Assembly: GCA_027487015.1 (NCBI GenBank)
Contig: JAIYEK010000264.1
Location: 1 to 49,049 of the forward strand
Length of the DNA stretch: 49,049 bases
DNA from: Erythrobacteraceae bacterium
GTDB lineage: Bacteria > Pseudomonadota > Alphaproteobacteria > Sphingomonadales > Sphingomonadaceae
Direction: 5' to 3'
A program made the translations under genes and the position numbers. The notes below the pieces were generated by a model. The model worked only from the letters and a program-made list of their open reading frames with translations, ran no database searches and was not told where the DNA came from. Shown here piece after piece: positions 9,056 through 18,706 of the stretch (the stretch's first letter is position 1; each line of letters opens with the position of its first letter).

Positions 9056-10270
9056 ATGGCTACTCAGGCAAAGCGGATCATCGAAGATGCGGTGATCCGC
9101 AAGGATGCAAAAGTCGGCGACAAGCTGCTCGACAAGGCGTTTGCGCTCGCTTTCAAGGGGCTGGTCTATGCCCAGATCTGGGAAGACCCGGTGGTCGACA
9201 TGGAGGGCCTCGACATCCAGCCCGACAGCCGCGTCATGTCCATCGCCAGCGGCAGCTGCAACGCGCTGTCCTATCTGACGGCGAACCCTGCAAGCGTGAC
9301 CGCGGTCGATTTGAACCACGCGCACGTGGCGCTCGGCAAGCTCAAGATCGCCGCGATCAAGCACCTGCCTAATTACGAGCGCTTCCACCGCTTCTTCGCC
9401 CATGCCGACCACAAGGAGAACGCGGAGGTCTACAAGACCATGATCGCCCCGCATCTCGACCCGGAGAGCCGCGCCTATTGGGAAAAGCGCGATATTCGCG
9501 GGCGCAAGCGGATCAGCTATTTCACCAAGGGCATCTATCGCAAGGGATTGCTGGGCAATTTCATCGGTCTCGCCCACGTTTTTGCCAAGCTTTACAAGAT
9601 CGATCTGTCGAAGGTGCTCGAAGCCCAGACGCTCGAGGAACAGCGCGAAGTGTTCGAGCGTGAGCTTGCACCGGTGTTCGAGAAGAAGTTCATCCGCTGG
9701 CTGACCGATCAGCCTGCCTCGCTGTTCGGCCTCGGCATTCCGCCGGCGCAGTTCGAGCACCTTGCGGGCGATGAGCGCATGGCCGAAGTGCTGCGCCGCC
9801 GGCTCGAAAAGCTCGCCTGCGACTTCGAGGTCAAGGACAACTACTTTGCCTGGCAGGCCTTCGGGCGCGGCTACAGCCGGTCGGAAAACGCACCGCTGCC
9901 GCCCTATCTCCAGCGCGCCAATTGGTCCGCGATGCAGGAGCGGGTCGACCGGCTCGAGGTCACCCGCGCCAACATGGTCGACTGGATCGGCGGGCGCGAG
10001 GAAGCGAGCATGGACCGCTTTGTGCTGCTCGACGCGCAGGACTGGATGAACAATGCCCAGCTTGACGACCTGTGGAGCAAGATCACCCGCGCCAGCCGCC
10101 CCGGCGCCCGCGTGCTGTTCCGCACCGCCGCCGAGCCGAGCCTGCTCACCGGACGGCTGGACGACGCGATCCTCGGCAAGTGGAACTACCTCGAAGAGGT
10201 CTCCGCCGATCTCACCCGCCGCGATCGCTCGTCGATCTATGGCGGCGTGCATGTCTACGAGCTGGCGTGA
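9056..10270 (+). CDS. btaA: DUF3419 family, S-adenosylmethionine:diacylglycerol 3-amino-3-carboxypropyl transferase (BtaA)
   Basis: 404 aa: YAQIWEDPVVDMEGLDIQPDSRVMSIASGSCNALSYLTANPASVTAVDLNHAHVALGKLK. Overlaps a methyltransferase by ATGA coupling. Confidence 0.9.
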   Translation: MATQAKRIIEDAVIRKDAKVGDKLLDKAFALAFKGLVYAQIWEDPVVDMEGLDIQPDSRVMSIASGSCNALSYLTANPASVTAVDLNHAHVALGKLKIAAIKHLPNYERFHRFFAHADHKENAEVYKTMIAPHLDPESRAYWEKRDIRGRKRISYFTKGIYRKGLLGNFIGLAHVFAKLYKIDLSKVLEAQTLEEQREVFERELAPVFEKKFIRWLTDQPASLFGLGIPPAQFEHLAGDERMAEVLRRRLEKLACDFEVKDNYFAWQAFGRGYSRSENAPLPPYLQRANWSAMQERVDRLEVTRANMVDWIGGREEASMDRFVLLDAQDWMNNAQLDDLWSKITRASRPGARVLFRTAAEPSLLTGRLDDAILGKWNYLEEVSADLTRRDRSSIYGGVHVYELA

Positions 10271-10917
10271 TGGCCTCCACCCCCCGCCCCTCGCACGCGG
10301 CGCTGATGGACGAGGTCTATCGCGGGCAGCGCCACATCTATGACCTGACACGCAAGTACTACCTGTTCGGGCGCGATACGCTGATCGCGGGGCTCAACGC
10401 GAAGCCGGGCATGCGGGTGCTGGAAGTCGCCTGCGGGACCGGACGCAACCTTGCCAAGGTGGCGCGCGCGTGGCCGGGGGTGCGGCTTTTCGGCCTCGAT
10501 ATCTCCAGCGAGATGCTCAAGAGCGCGCGCGCGGCGCTGGGGGAAGAGGCGCGGCTGGGCGAAGGCGATGCCTGCGCCTTTGATCCGCAGAGCCTGCTGG
10601 GCGAGCCCGCTTTCGAGCGGATCGTGCTGTCCTATGCGCTCTCGATGATCCCCGACTGGCAGGGCGCGCTCGGCCATGCGGCAGGGCAGCTGGCAAGCGG
10701 AGGCGAGCTTCATGTGGTCGATTTCGGCGATCTTGGGGGGATGCCGGGTCCGTTCCAGCGGGGCTTGCGTGCGTGGCTCGCCAAGTTCCATGTCGAGCCG
10801 CGCGCCGATCTGCCGCAGGTCGCCGCCGCCATCGCCGCAGCGCGCGGGCTGGCTCTAGAGAGCAAGCGCGGGCCCTTGGGCTACTACCAGCTCCACGTGC
10901 TGAAGGCGCCGAAGTAG
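10270..10917 (+). CDS. btaB: SAM-dependent methyltransferase (BtaB-like, diacylglyceryl-homoserine N-methyltransferase)
   Basis: MDEVYRGQRHIYDLTRKYYLFGRDTLI...VLEVACGTGRNL...DISSEMLKSAR. Translationally coupled to btaA. Confidence 0.85.
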   Translation: MASTPRPSHAALMDEVYRGQRHIYDLTRKYYLFGRDTLIAGLNAKPGMRVLEVACGTGRNLAKVARAWPGVRLFGLDISSEMLKSARAALGEEARLGEGDACAFDPQSLLGEPAFERIVLSYALSMIPDWQGALGHAAGQLASGGELHVVDFGDLGGMPGPFQRGLRAWLAKFHVEPRADLPQVAAAIAAARGLALESKRGPLGYYQLHVLKAPK

Positions 10918-10932
10918 CGCGCCTTTACCCGC

Positions 10933-10964
10933 CGGGCCGGGCAGCACCTTCGCCGCCCGGCCCG
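10933..10964. terminator. GC-rich hairpin between convergent genes
   Basis: CGGGCCGGGC-N12-GCCCGGCCCG perfect 10-bp stem between btaB (+) and the PfpI gene (-). No T-tract. Confidence 0.45.
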
Positions 10965-10977
10965 CGCGAGGGGGTTG

Positions 10978-11850
10978 TTAGCCTTTGGCCAGCGCCCTGA
11001 ACTGGTCCTCCAGCGGCGCGAACATCTGGCTCATCATATTGCCGACCGGCGCCGAGGCAGTAGCCATCGAGCCGGCGACAATCGGCGGCTCCGGGGCGTA
11101 TTCGGCTTGCAGGACGAGTGCCTCGGCATAATCGCGCCCGCGCAGCTGCTCGGTCAGCGCAATGGCGAAGTCTAGCCCGGCCGAAACGCCCGCGCCGGTG
11201 AGGATGTTGCCATCCTTCACCACCCGCTCCTTGACCGGGATCGCGCCGAAATCCTCCAGCACCGGGAAGGCCGCCCAGTGGGAGGTCGCGCGCTTGCCCT
11301 TCAAGAGCCCCGCTTTGCCGAGGATCATCGATCCCGTGCACACGCTGGTGATGTGCTTGGCGCGCGCGGCGCGGTCCTTCACCCAGGCCATCGTCCGCTC
11401 GGAGCGCATGACGTCCATGGTGCCCTGCGTGCCGCCCGGGACAAACAGCACATCGAGGTCCTTGGGCGTATCCTCGAGCGTCACCGTCGGCGAAATCGCA
11501 AGGCCGAGATCGGAGGCGACCGGGGCGAGATCAGGCTGGGTGGTCACCAGATGCACCTTCGCCCCGAACAGGCAGGCGAAGAAGTAATGCGGCCCGACCA
11601 GATCCAGCGCGGTGAAGCCCGGATAGAGCAACATCACGATCTGTTCGTTCTTGAACAGGTTCTCGCCGAACAGGTCCTGCATCGTGGTGTCGTGCCGCGC
11701 GGCCATCGCCTGCTGCTCTTCGAGGCTGGGCGATCCGGCGGCGGGCGTGTGGCCCGCGTGTTGCGCCATCGCCTTTTCAATGGCGAGGAAGGGGGCGAGC
11801 AGCGCCGCCCCGGTCATGCCGCCAAGCAGCGCGCGTCTATCAAGGGTCAT
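10978..11850 (-). CDS. DJ-1/PfpI family protein with Tat-like signal
   Basis: MTLDRRALLGGMTGAALLAPFLAIEKAMAQ signal, then VMLLYPGFTALDLVGPHYFF...VFVPGG...TSVCTGSMILGKAGLLKGKRATSHW (nucleophile elbow CTG). Confidence 0.85.
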   Translation of the reverse strand: MTLDRRALLGGMTGAALLAPFLAIEKAMAQHAGHTPAAGSPSLEEQQAMAARHDTTMQDLFGENLFKNEQIVMLLYPGFTALDLVGPHYFFACLFGAKVHLVTTQPDLAPVASDLGLAISPTVTLEDTPKDLDVLFVPGGTQGTMDVMRSERTMAWVKDRAARAKHITSVCTGSMILGKAGLLKGKRATSHWAAFPVLEDFGAIPVKERVVKDGNILTGAGVSAGLDFAIALTEQLRGRDYAEALVLQAEYAPEPPIVAGSMATASAPVGNMMSQMFAPLEDQFRALAKG

Positions 11851-11864
11851 GGGTGTTCCTCCTC

Positions 11865-13970
11865 TCAAAGTTCGAAGCCGAGCGTGACGAAGGCCGAGCG
11901 CGGGTTGCCGGGGCGCACCACGTCCTGCGCGAAATACTGGTAGGGCACGAAGTAATCCGCCCCGAACAGGTTATCGACCCTTAGGCCGATGCGGATGCCG
12001 CCAAGCGTGTAGCTCGCCTGCGCATCGGCAACGACATAGCCGTCGACCTCCGCGCCGTTGGGCAGCGCGATCACGCTGTCGCTGGCGGCAGTCACGCCCG
12101 CACCCACTTCGAGGCCCTTCAGGTCCCCATCAAGGAAGCGGTAGCGCGCGGCGATTCGTCCGCGATGGTCGGGCACTCGCGGCAGGCGGCTCCCCACAGG
12201 GATGACCGTGTCGGCGGTGACGCGGGCATCGCTGTAGCCATAGCTCGCCAGCAGCGAGAAGGCCGGTGAGGGTTCGTAGATGACATCCGCCTCGATCCCC
12301 TCGCTGCGCTGCGCGCCGGTCTGGATCGAGGTGAAGAAGGTGCCCGGGTCGGGGGTCGGCACATTGGTGCGGTCGAGCCGGAAGGCGGCCAGCGTCCCCG
12401 ACAGGCCGGTGCCGGCGAGTGCGAACTTGACCCCGCCCTCCCAGCTTTCCGACCGCTCGGGCACGGGGCTGGTGGTGCCATTGAAGAAGATCGAGAGCCG
12501 CGATCCGGTGGCATAGCCCGCGAACAGGCTTACCCCTTCGGTGACGTCGAAGGTGACACCGAGGCGCGGGTCCCATTCGTGATAGACCTCATTATTGGTG
12601 CCGCCTACGAACTCGGTCAGGCCCAGCCGCGAATAGCGCAGCGAGGCCAGCACATGCACACGGCCTGCAATGGTCAGCTGGTCCTGCACATAGGCCGCCA
12701 ACGTCTCGTAGCGGTTGGTGTTGAAGCCCGAGAGCGCCGGGATCGGGAAGAAGTCAAAGTCCGATGCCGGGTTGGCGTAATCGAAGGCCACGACATTCAC
12801 GAGTTCGAAGCCGATTGCCGCATCGTAGTCCGCCCGGTCCCACTGCACTCCGCCCAGCACCACATGGCTGACAGCGCCGGTGGTAAACTCTGCCGTAAGC
12901 GAGCCATCGACCGTCCATTCGTCGATGCTTGCAGGAAGCTGCGCGCGGATCTGCGGGCAGGAGGTGGCATTCAGGCCCGATGCCGCGCCGCAAGGGAAGA
13001 AGGCAAGGAAGGGCGAGGTGGCGAATTCGCGGAAGTCGTTCTCGTAGCGCCGCCCGCGCAGATTGAAGGTCAGGCCGTCCGAGAGGCGCTGGGTCCACTC
13101 GATCTGCGCGGTGAGGTTTTCCACCTCGGTTTCAGGCGCATTGGTGGCGCCGGTAAAGCGCTCGGGATCGACGCGCGGATCGTCCATGAAGATCGCCGGG
13201 AGGCCCGCATATTCGAGCTGGGCAATGCGGGTGTAGGTAAGCCGTCCGACAATCTCGGTGTTCTCCGACGGCGCAAACCGCACCGAGGGGGCGATCAGCA
13301 GACGCTCGATCTCCACCACGTCGATGTTGTCTTCGGAGGACTGATATTCGGCCACCACGCGGGCCGAGAGGCTGTCGGTCAGCGCCGCACCAGCATCGGC
13401 GGCAATGGAATAGGTCTCGAAGCTCCCAGCCCGCACCCGTCCGTCCAAGAAGGTCTGGCCATTGGCGGTCTTGGAGACGAGGTTGATCAGTCCGCCGACC
13501 GGCGATCCGATCCCGCCGCCGAACAAAGTCGAAGTCGGCCCCTTGGCGACTTCGATGCGCTCGACATTCCACAGGCTGCCCGGGTCGATCACCGCGGTAT
13601 CGCCATAGCCGATCAACCCGTCGGTGAAGATCTCCGCCTCGAACCCGCGCACGATCGGGTTCACCAGCACGATCTCGGACGGGAGCGAGGGCACCACGCC
13701 CGAGACGTTGCGCAGCGCCTCATCGAGCGTCACCAGTTCCTGATCCCTGATCAGCTCGGCTGTGATGACCTGGATCGACTGCGGCACCTCGATCAACGGC
13801 ACAGGCGTGCGCGTGACGCTGGCCTCGTCGGCGGCGTAGCTGTCCCGCTCGCCCGTGACGATGATGTTGCCCGGGGTCCAGCCTCCGGTTTCAGGCGCGG
13901 CCTCCTGCGCGACAGCGGGCGCGGCGAGCGAGGTGGCCGCAAGCAGCGCGGCGATGGAAATGCGGTTCAT
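11865..13970 (-). CDS. TonB-dependent (siderophore-type) outer membrane receptor
   Basis: 701 aa; signal peptide, plug domain (VPLIEVPQSIQVITAELIRDQELVTLDEALRNVSGV...VERIEVAKGPTSTLFGGG), C-terminal beta-barrel ending FVTLGFEL. Confidence 0.92.
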   Translation of the reverse strand: MNRISIAALLAATSLAAPAVAQEAAPETGGWTPGNIIVTGERDSYAADEASVTRTPVPLIEVPQSIQVITAELIRDQELVTLDEALRNVSGVVPSLPSEIVLVNPIVRGFEAEIFTDGLIGYGDTAVIDPGSLWNVERIEVAKGPTSTLFGGGIGSPVGGLINLVSKTANGQTFLDGRVRAGSFETYSIAADAGAALTDSLSARVVAEYQSSEDNIDVVEIERLLIAPSVRFAPSENTEIVGRLTYTRIAQLEYAGLPAIFMDDPRVDPERFTGATNAPETEVENLTAQIEWTQRLSDGLTFNLRGRRYENDFREFATSPFLAFFPCGAASGLNATSCPQIRAQLPASIDEWTVDGSLTAEFTTGAVSHVVLGGVQWDRADYDAAIGFELVNVVAFDYANPASDFDFFPIPALSGFNTNRYETLAAYVQDQLTIAGRVHVLASLRYSRLGLTEFVGGTNNEVYHEWDPRLGVTFDVTEGVSLFAGYATGSRLSIFFNGTTSPVPERSESWEGGVKFALAGTGLSGTLAAFRLDRTNVPTPDPGTFFTSIQTGAQRSEGIEADVIYEPSPAFSLLASYGYSDARVTADTVIPVGSRLPRVPDHRGRIAARYRFLDGDLKGLEVGAGVTAASDSVIALPNGAEVDGYVVADAQASYTLGGIRIGLRVDNLFGADYFVPYQYFAQDVVRPGNPRSAFVTLGFEL

Positions 13971-13999
13971 TGTCTGAAAATCCTTGAATGCGAGAGGGT

Positions 14000-14659
14000 T
14001 CAGCCCACCAGCCGCTTGAGCTTGGCAAGCGCGCTGGGGCCGGTTTCGTCGTAGGCGATGATCGATTGGAGGCGGCCGGAGGGGTCCATCAGGTAGACGC
14101 TGGCGGTGTGGTCGATGGTGTAGTCCGCGCCGCCGTTGGTCGGGACCTTCTCGTAGAAGGCGCGGTAGGCCTTCACCGCAGCGTTGACTTCGGCATCGGT
14201 GCCGGTGAGGCCTAGGATCGGTGTGCCGAACAGCTCGACATAGCGGCCGATATCCTGAGGGCTGTCATACCCCGGATCGACCGAGACGAAGACGATCCGG
14301 AACTTGTCGCCGTCCGGCCCCAGCTGCTTCCGCAAGCTTGCCATGCGTGACAGCGTCGTCGGGCAAACGTCGGGGCAGCGGGTAAAGCCGAAGAAGATCG
14401 CGAAGGGCGTGCCCTTCAGGGTCTGCTCGGTCACCCGCGAACCGTCCGGAGCGGTGAGCGCGAAGGGCCCGCCGATCAGGTCGGCATAGGACGCCTGATC
14501 GCTCGCAGGCGGCGTGCGGCCGGGGGCGAGCATGGCGACAAGGCCGATCCCGATCACCAGCGCGACCACGCCCCACAGGGCAAGGCGCAGTTTCTTAAGC
14601 CCCCCCGCCTTCCGCCCGGGCGACGGCTCTGCCTCGGCTTCTCTCAAAGGGTCAGCCAT
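14000..14659 (-). CDS. SCO1/SenC family copper chaperone
   Basis: FAIFFGFTRCPDVCPTTLSRM (CxxxC copper site), SVDPGYDSPQDIGRYVELFG, DHTASVYLMDPSGR. Confidence 0.92.
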   Translation of the reverse strand: MADPLREAEAEPSPGRKAGGLKKLRLALWGVVALVIGIGLVAMLAPGRTPPASDQASYADLIGGPFALTAPDGSRVTEQTLKGTPFAIFFGFTRCPDVCPTTLSRMASLRKQLGPDGDKFRIVFVSVDPGYDSPQDIGRYVELFGTPILGLTGTDAEVNAAVKAYRAFYEKVPTNGGADYTIDHTASVYLMDPSGRLQSIIAYDETGPSALAKLKRLVG

Positions 14660-15176
14660 GGGGCTTGTCCCCCTCGCCGTGGGTCATGCCGGGGACCATT
14701 TCGCCAGCGGGCTTGACCACAAGCTCGGTCTCCACCGTGCCCGCGCCCGCGAAGGTCAGCATGAGCGGCACCGTGTCGCCCGCCTTCAGGGGCTTCTTCA
14801 GATCCATCAACATCACGTGGAAGCTGCCGGGCTTGAGCGTCACTTCCCCGCCCGCAGGCACCTCCAGCCCGTCCGCGAGCTGGCGCATCCGCATCACCCC
14901 GCCGTCCATGCTGACTGTATGGATCTCGACCCGGCCCGCCACCGGTGTGCTCCCGCCGGTGAGGCGGTCGGCGGCGGTGCCGGTGTTGGCGATGGTCATG
15001 AAGGCGCCGCCCGCGTTCTGGCCTGCGGCGGTCTCACGCGACCAGGGTTCGGTGACTGCGATGACGCTGGCGGCGGTTTCGGCGGCGGCGGGCGCATCGC
15101 TGTCCGGCGCGGCATTGCAGCCAGCGAGGACAAGCGCGCTGCCCATCGCAGCGGCGGCAAGAATATGACGAATCAT
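14652..15176 (-). CDS. Periplasmic copper chaperone PCu(A)C
   Basis: Lipoprotein signal plus VTEPWSRETAAGQNAGGAFMTIANTG...VEIHTVSMDGGVMRMRQ...GSFHVMLMDLKKPLKAGDTVPLMLTF. Confidence 0.92.
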   Translation of the reverse strand: MIRHILAAAAMGSALVLAGCNAAPDSDAPAAAETAASVIAVTEPWSRETAAGQNAGGAFMTIANTGTAADRLTGGSTPVAGRVEIHTVSMDGGVMRMRQLADGLEVPAGGEVTLKPGSFHVMLMDLKKPLKAGDTVPLMLTFAGAGTVETELVVKPAGEMVPGMTHGEGDKPHG

Positions 15177-15377
15177 GAGAAGGTCTCCGAGAATAACGGT
15201 GGCAAAGGGGCGCCGCTCCGGCGAGAGGCTACGCGTTCGCAGGTGATGCGATTGGCGACGGCATTCGGCTGCCCGGCCGGGCAGCGAGGAATGGCATGCA
15301 TGGAAAAAAGCTCCGACAGCCCGCCGCGCCCCTCAGGGCCGAAGCGCCGGGCTTACCGACACGAAGGGTTCAGCGTG

Positions 15378-15791
15378 TCAGACGGAGGCAGGCGGCCCGC
15401 GCAATTGCGGGCGCAGGAAGGGAAGGTCGCGCAGCGGCAGCTGAGGCAGCGGCGCAATCCCGATCAGGAGAATGAAGGCCAGCGCCGCTGCCAGCAACAG
15501 CGGATCGGCCCCGCCGAGCGCAGAATAGCCAAGTCCGGCAAAAGCGCAGGGCGTCGCCTTGGCGGCGCCCTCGGAATGATCGCTGCCCGCACCATTCTTG
15601 CCCGGAATGGCGATCTGCATCTCTTGGGGCGTGCCGCTCGCATCCGAACAGATCGTCACCGTCAGGAAGCGATCACCCTCGGCAGACAGCATGAACCCGG
15701 CAGGCACGATAGCCTTCACCGCCAGCGCGAGCGCCAGAAGAACCAGCGCCAGCCGGGCATGGTCACGGATGAGGGCGCGAAAGCGGGACAT
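15378..15791 (-). CDS. DUF2946 family protein
   Basis: MSRFRALIRDHARLALVLLALALAVKAIVPAGFML...ITICSD...TPCAFAGLG: typical small membrane protein next to PCuAC/SCO. Start uncertain (15791 or 15845). Confidence 0.65.
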   Translation of the reverse strand: MSRFRALIRDHARLALVLLALALAVKAIVPAGFMLSAEGDRFLTVTICSDASGTPQEMQIAIPGKNGAGSDHSEGAAKATPCAFAGLGYSALGGADPLLLAAALAFILLIGIAPLPQLPLRDLPFLRPQLRGPPASV

Positions 15792-15915
15792 TCGGCGGGG
15801 CTGATAGCCTCCCGCAGCAGGCGTGTCACGGGTGTCCTTGTGCATGGCCTGTTGCACTGACTTCAAGGCCCGCGTGACCTGCGCCGATGCTACCTGCCCG
15901 GTCACGCCGACAGCG

Positions 15916-17880
15916 TTACGACGTGAGCCTCAATGCGGCGATCTTCTGTGCGATTTCCTGAAAGCGCGCCGTCAGGGTCGCGTTGTCGCTGGCCTGGAAG
16001 GCACGGCCCGGCGAGGCGCAGTCGATCAGGTTCTGCGTGAGCGTGGTGCCAAAAGCGACCACCCAGACGGTGATGTTCTCCTGCTGCGCGGCCTGGCAGA
16101 TCGCTTGCAGACGCGCGGCGCGGCGGTTGAACTCAGTGGTGCTCGAGCCATTGCCGGTGATGCGGCGATCCCATGCCTCGATACCGTGGCTCGAATAGTT
16201 GAAGGTGTCATTCACCTGCGCGCCGTCGGTCATGAAGACGAGATGGCGCGCAATCGGGTCGCCGTTGGGTGCCGTGGTGTTTTCGACAGAGAAGATGCCG
16301 TTCGGCGAAAGGAAGCGGGCGCCCCACACCATGCCGATGTCGTGATAGGTCTGCCCTTGGGGCGTCAGCCCGTCGACATAGGTCTGCAATTCCGACCGGG
16401 TGATAGCCGAAAGCTTGCGCGCAGCCGGGGGGCACACGAAATTGGGTCGCGGGAAGTTGGGATCGGTGGTGGTAACGGCAGAGCGTGTCCATGCACCATT
16501 CGCGTATCGCAGCCACGTCGCGCTGATCAACGCCGGATGCCAACGCTCGTTTTCCGCGGATGGCACGAGGTTAATATTGAGATCGTGGGCGCCTGACGGG
16601 ATGGGGCTGTAATTGTCGGTCTGCACCGTGTCGGGTTCTTCAACGCATCCGGTCCAGCTCACCGCAGTCATCGCCCCGTTGGTGCCGATCGGTAGATTGA
16701 TGGAATTGCCGTTGTAGATGCTGGAGAAATTGACGGTCTCCCAACCCGCGGGCGAGCGGGCCGGGTTGGTAACACCGCATGGCGCCGTGGTCCCGGTGGT
16801 GACCTGACAATAGACCCAGTCGCGGAACGGAGGGGTCACGTCAGCATCGGTCAGCGGCCGCGTCTTGCGGACCCGGGCGCGGCAGCCCGCGCGGTTGTTC
16901 GAATTTCCGGTGTTCGGCCACTGGTTGAGCACGAATTCGGTTGCGGCAAAGACCTGCCAGGTCTCATTCGCACCGTCGACGCTGACCGTGTAGCTGGCGG
17001 GATAGTTGGTGCACACATTGCGCGCAGTGGTTCCTTCCGAACCGTCGGTCCGGAAGCGGTAGTCGTCCGTGTTCATCGAATTGAGGTTCGCGGACAAGCG
17101 CGGCAGCCACTCGGTCTGGTCCGACACGGTGACGACATCACCGGCCTCGTTGTTCGGGTATTTTGCCGCGTTGAAACGGGCGACACGCGACTGATAGCTG
17201 TGGTTCTGCGCCATATGCGCGCGCGGGATCGAGAAGCCGACATTGGCCTGCTGCGAGTAAGGCACGACTCCGTAACGCACCTGCGCGGCGGGCGAAGTGG
17301 CGCTCTGCACCGTGTCGTAGAAACTCATCACCGCCGACCGCAGCGCCACGATCTTCGAGCCCGGCCCGCCGCCACACGCCGTGTTGTTGGGGCAGTCAGC
17401 CATCGAGCCGGTGACGTCGATCACGAACATGATGTCGGTGTTCGAGATGTTGACTTCGGAGCTGCAGGTGACCTGCAGCGGGAAGGTCTTGAAGCCGAAG
17501 GCCTGCATGATCGAGGCCGGCAGCGTCGCGCTGGCCGTGCCCGTCACAACCCCTGCGTTACTGGCAGTGTAATCGCGGGTCCGGCCGGTGGTGCCGAAGA
17601 GGCCATCGTTGAAGTTCTGGTCAAAAAAGGCGAGCGCGACCTGCCGGTGTGTCGCGGTGAAGGTGTCGGTCGTCATCGCCTGACGCGCAGCCAGAGCGCC
17701 CGCATCGCACGCGGCCTGCAAGCGGGCTGCGGCCATGTAATAGCGGCCGCCATCAATGCCGCCGCCCACCATCGCCATGAGCGGAACCAGGGCTACGGCC
17801 GAGATTGCGAGGGTATTGGCCGCCTTGTCATGCAGCAATTGCCGCATGAACGACCCTTCGACGTGCTTGTCTCGCGCCAT
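15916..17880 (-). CDS. TadE/TadG-like pilus assembly protein with VWA domain
   Basis: N-terminal KAANTLAISAVALVPLMAMVGGGIDGGRYYMAAARLQAACDAGALAARQ (TadG-type) and MIDAS-like DIMFVIDVTGSM. Confidence 0.85.
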   Translation of the reverse strand: MARDKHVEGSFMRQLLHDKAANTLAISAVALVPLMAMVGGGIDGGRYYMAAARLQAACDAGALAARQAMTTDTFTATHRQVALAFFDQNFNDGLFGTTGRTRDYTASNAGVVTGTASATLPASIMQAFGFKTFPLQVTCSSEVNISNTDIMFVIDVTGSMADCPNNTACGGGPGSKIVALRSAVMSFYDTVQSATSPAAQVRYGVVPYSQQANVGFSIPRAHMAQNHSYQSRVARFNAAKYPNNEAGDVVTVSDQTEWLPRLSANLNSMNTDDYRFRTDGSEGTTARNVCTNYPASYTVSVDGANETWQVFAATEFVLNQWPNTGNSNNRAGCRARVRKTRPLTDADVTPPFRDWVYCQVTTGTTAPCGVTNPARSPAGWETVNFSSIYNGNSINLPIGTNGAMTAVSWTGCVEEPDTVQTDNYSPIPSGAHDLNINLVPSAENERWHPALISATWLRYANGAWTRSAVTTTDPNFPRPNFVCPPAARKLSAITRSELQTYVDGLTPQGQTYHDIGMVWGARFLSPNGIFSVENTTAPNGDPIARHLVFMTDGAQVNDTFNYSSHGIEAWDRRITGNGSSTTEFNRRAARLQAICQAAQQENITVWVVAFGTTLTQNLIDCASPGRAFQASDNATLTARFQEIAQKIAALRLTS

Positions 17881-18150
17881 TGGTTCGCTGCCCTTCACGG
17901 AACCCGCGCGCTCACCGCACAGATGTTCCAGTCACAGCGTCCCCCTTTAGGGAGACGCGGTATGCTGCTGGCTAAGCGGGAGGTAAGCGGTTCACCGGGG
18001 TGCGTGGCTAAGGCAGAGCTGATGTCCGCGTCCGGTCAGCGGCCATAGGTAGGGCCCGGGCTTGCGGACGCGGATCGGCAGTAACGCGCTAATTTCAATG
18101 CGATTTCTGGATAAATGCGGGAAGCTGTGGAAGCTTCCGTAAAGTGCCTC

Positions 18151-18425
18151 TGGTAGCGGAGGAGGGATCAGGAAAATCGCGGTAATATCCTGACAAATTG
18201 ACGATTTTTCTCTGTTCATCACCCGAATACCCCCTCTGGTACCCCCACGCAAACCTTATGCACAGACGAGAGAACGGGACCCTTTAGAAGGCGCATTTTT
18301 CGGATGATCGCGCCGTGAAGTGGGCTCCGTACCCCCTGATCATGGTCAGTTGGTCCCGCCTAGCCCCCACCTGAATTTTGCCGATTTTCACTCTGCATGT
18401 CCGGGTCTGACCCAGACCCGGTCGT
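18151..18425. repeat. Imperfect direct repeat copy A (island boundary)
   Basis: tggtagcggaggagggatcaggaaaatcgc...cacccgaataccccctctggtacccccac...gaaggcgcattttt...acctgaattttgccgattttcactctgcat aligns collinearly with 34032-34305. Confidence 0.85.
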
Positions 18426-18706
18426 TCGCGTCTTCCACGGCAAACATAAGATTCTGAAAGAAACTGCCGATCGGGCAGGTTGATACTGGCACTAGGTAAG
18501 GCGCCCTCTGTCCGGTCATGCAGGACAGGACTACGATACCCAAAAGCAGTCTTCGAAGTCGCATTGATCAGGTAGCCGCAATCGGAGAGACGCCTAGTTC
18601 CCAACCGGCTGTTCGCTCAACCAATGGTCATCAGTTGGTGGCTGAGGATCTGTCGCCGTCCTTCCAGAATGCTTGAGGAGAATTTGTCTGCAGGAGGGCC
18701 TGCAGC

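Noticed and set aside
17937-17958. Hairpin GCGTCCCCCTTTAGGGAGACGC upstream of the TadG-like gene
   Set aside because: Real short stem but no T-tract and no clear role; it lies in a 5' region, so a terminator is unlikely.
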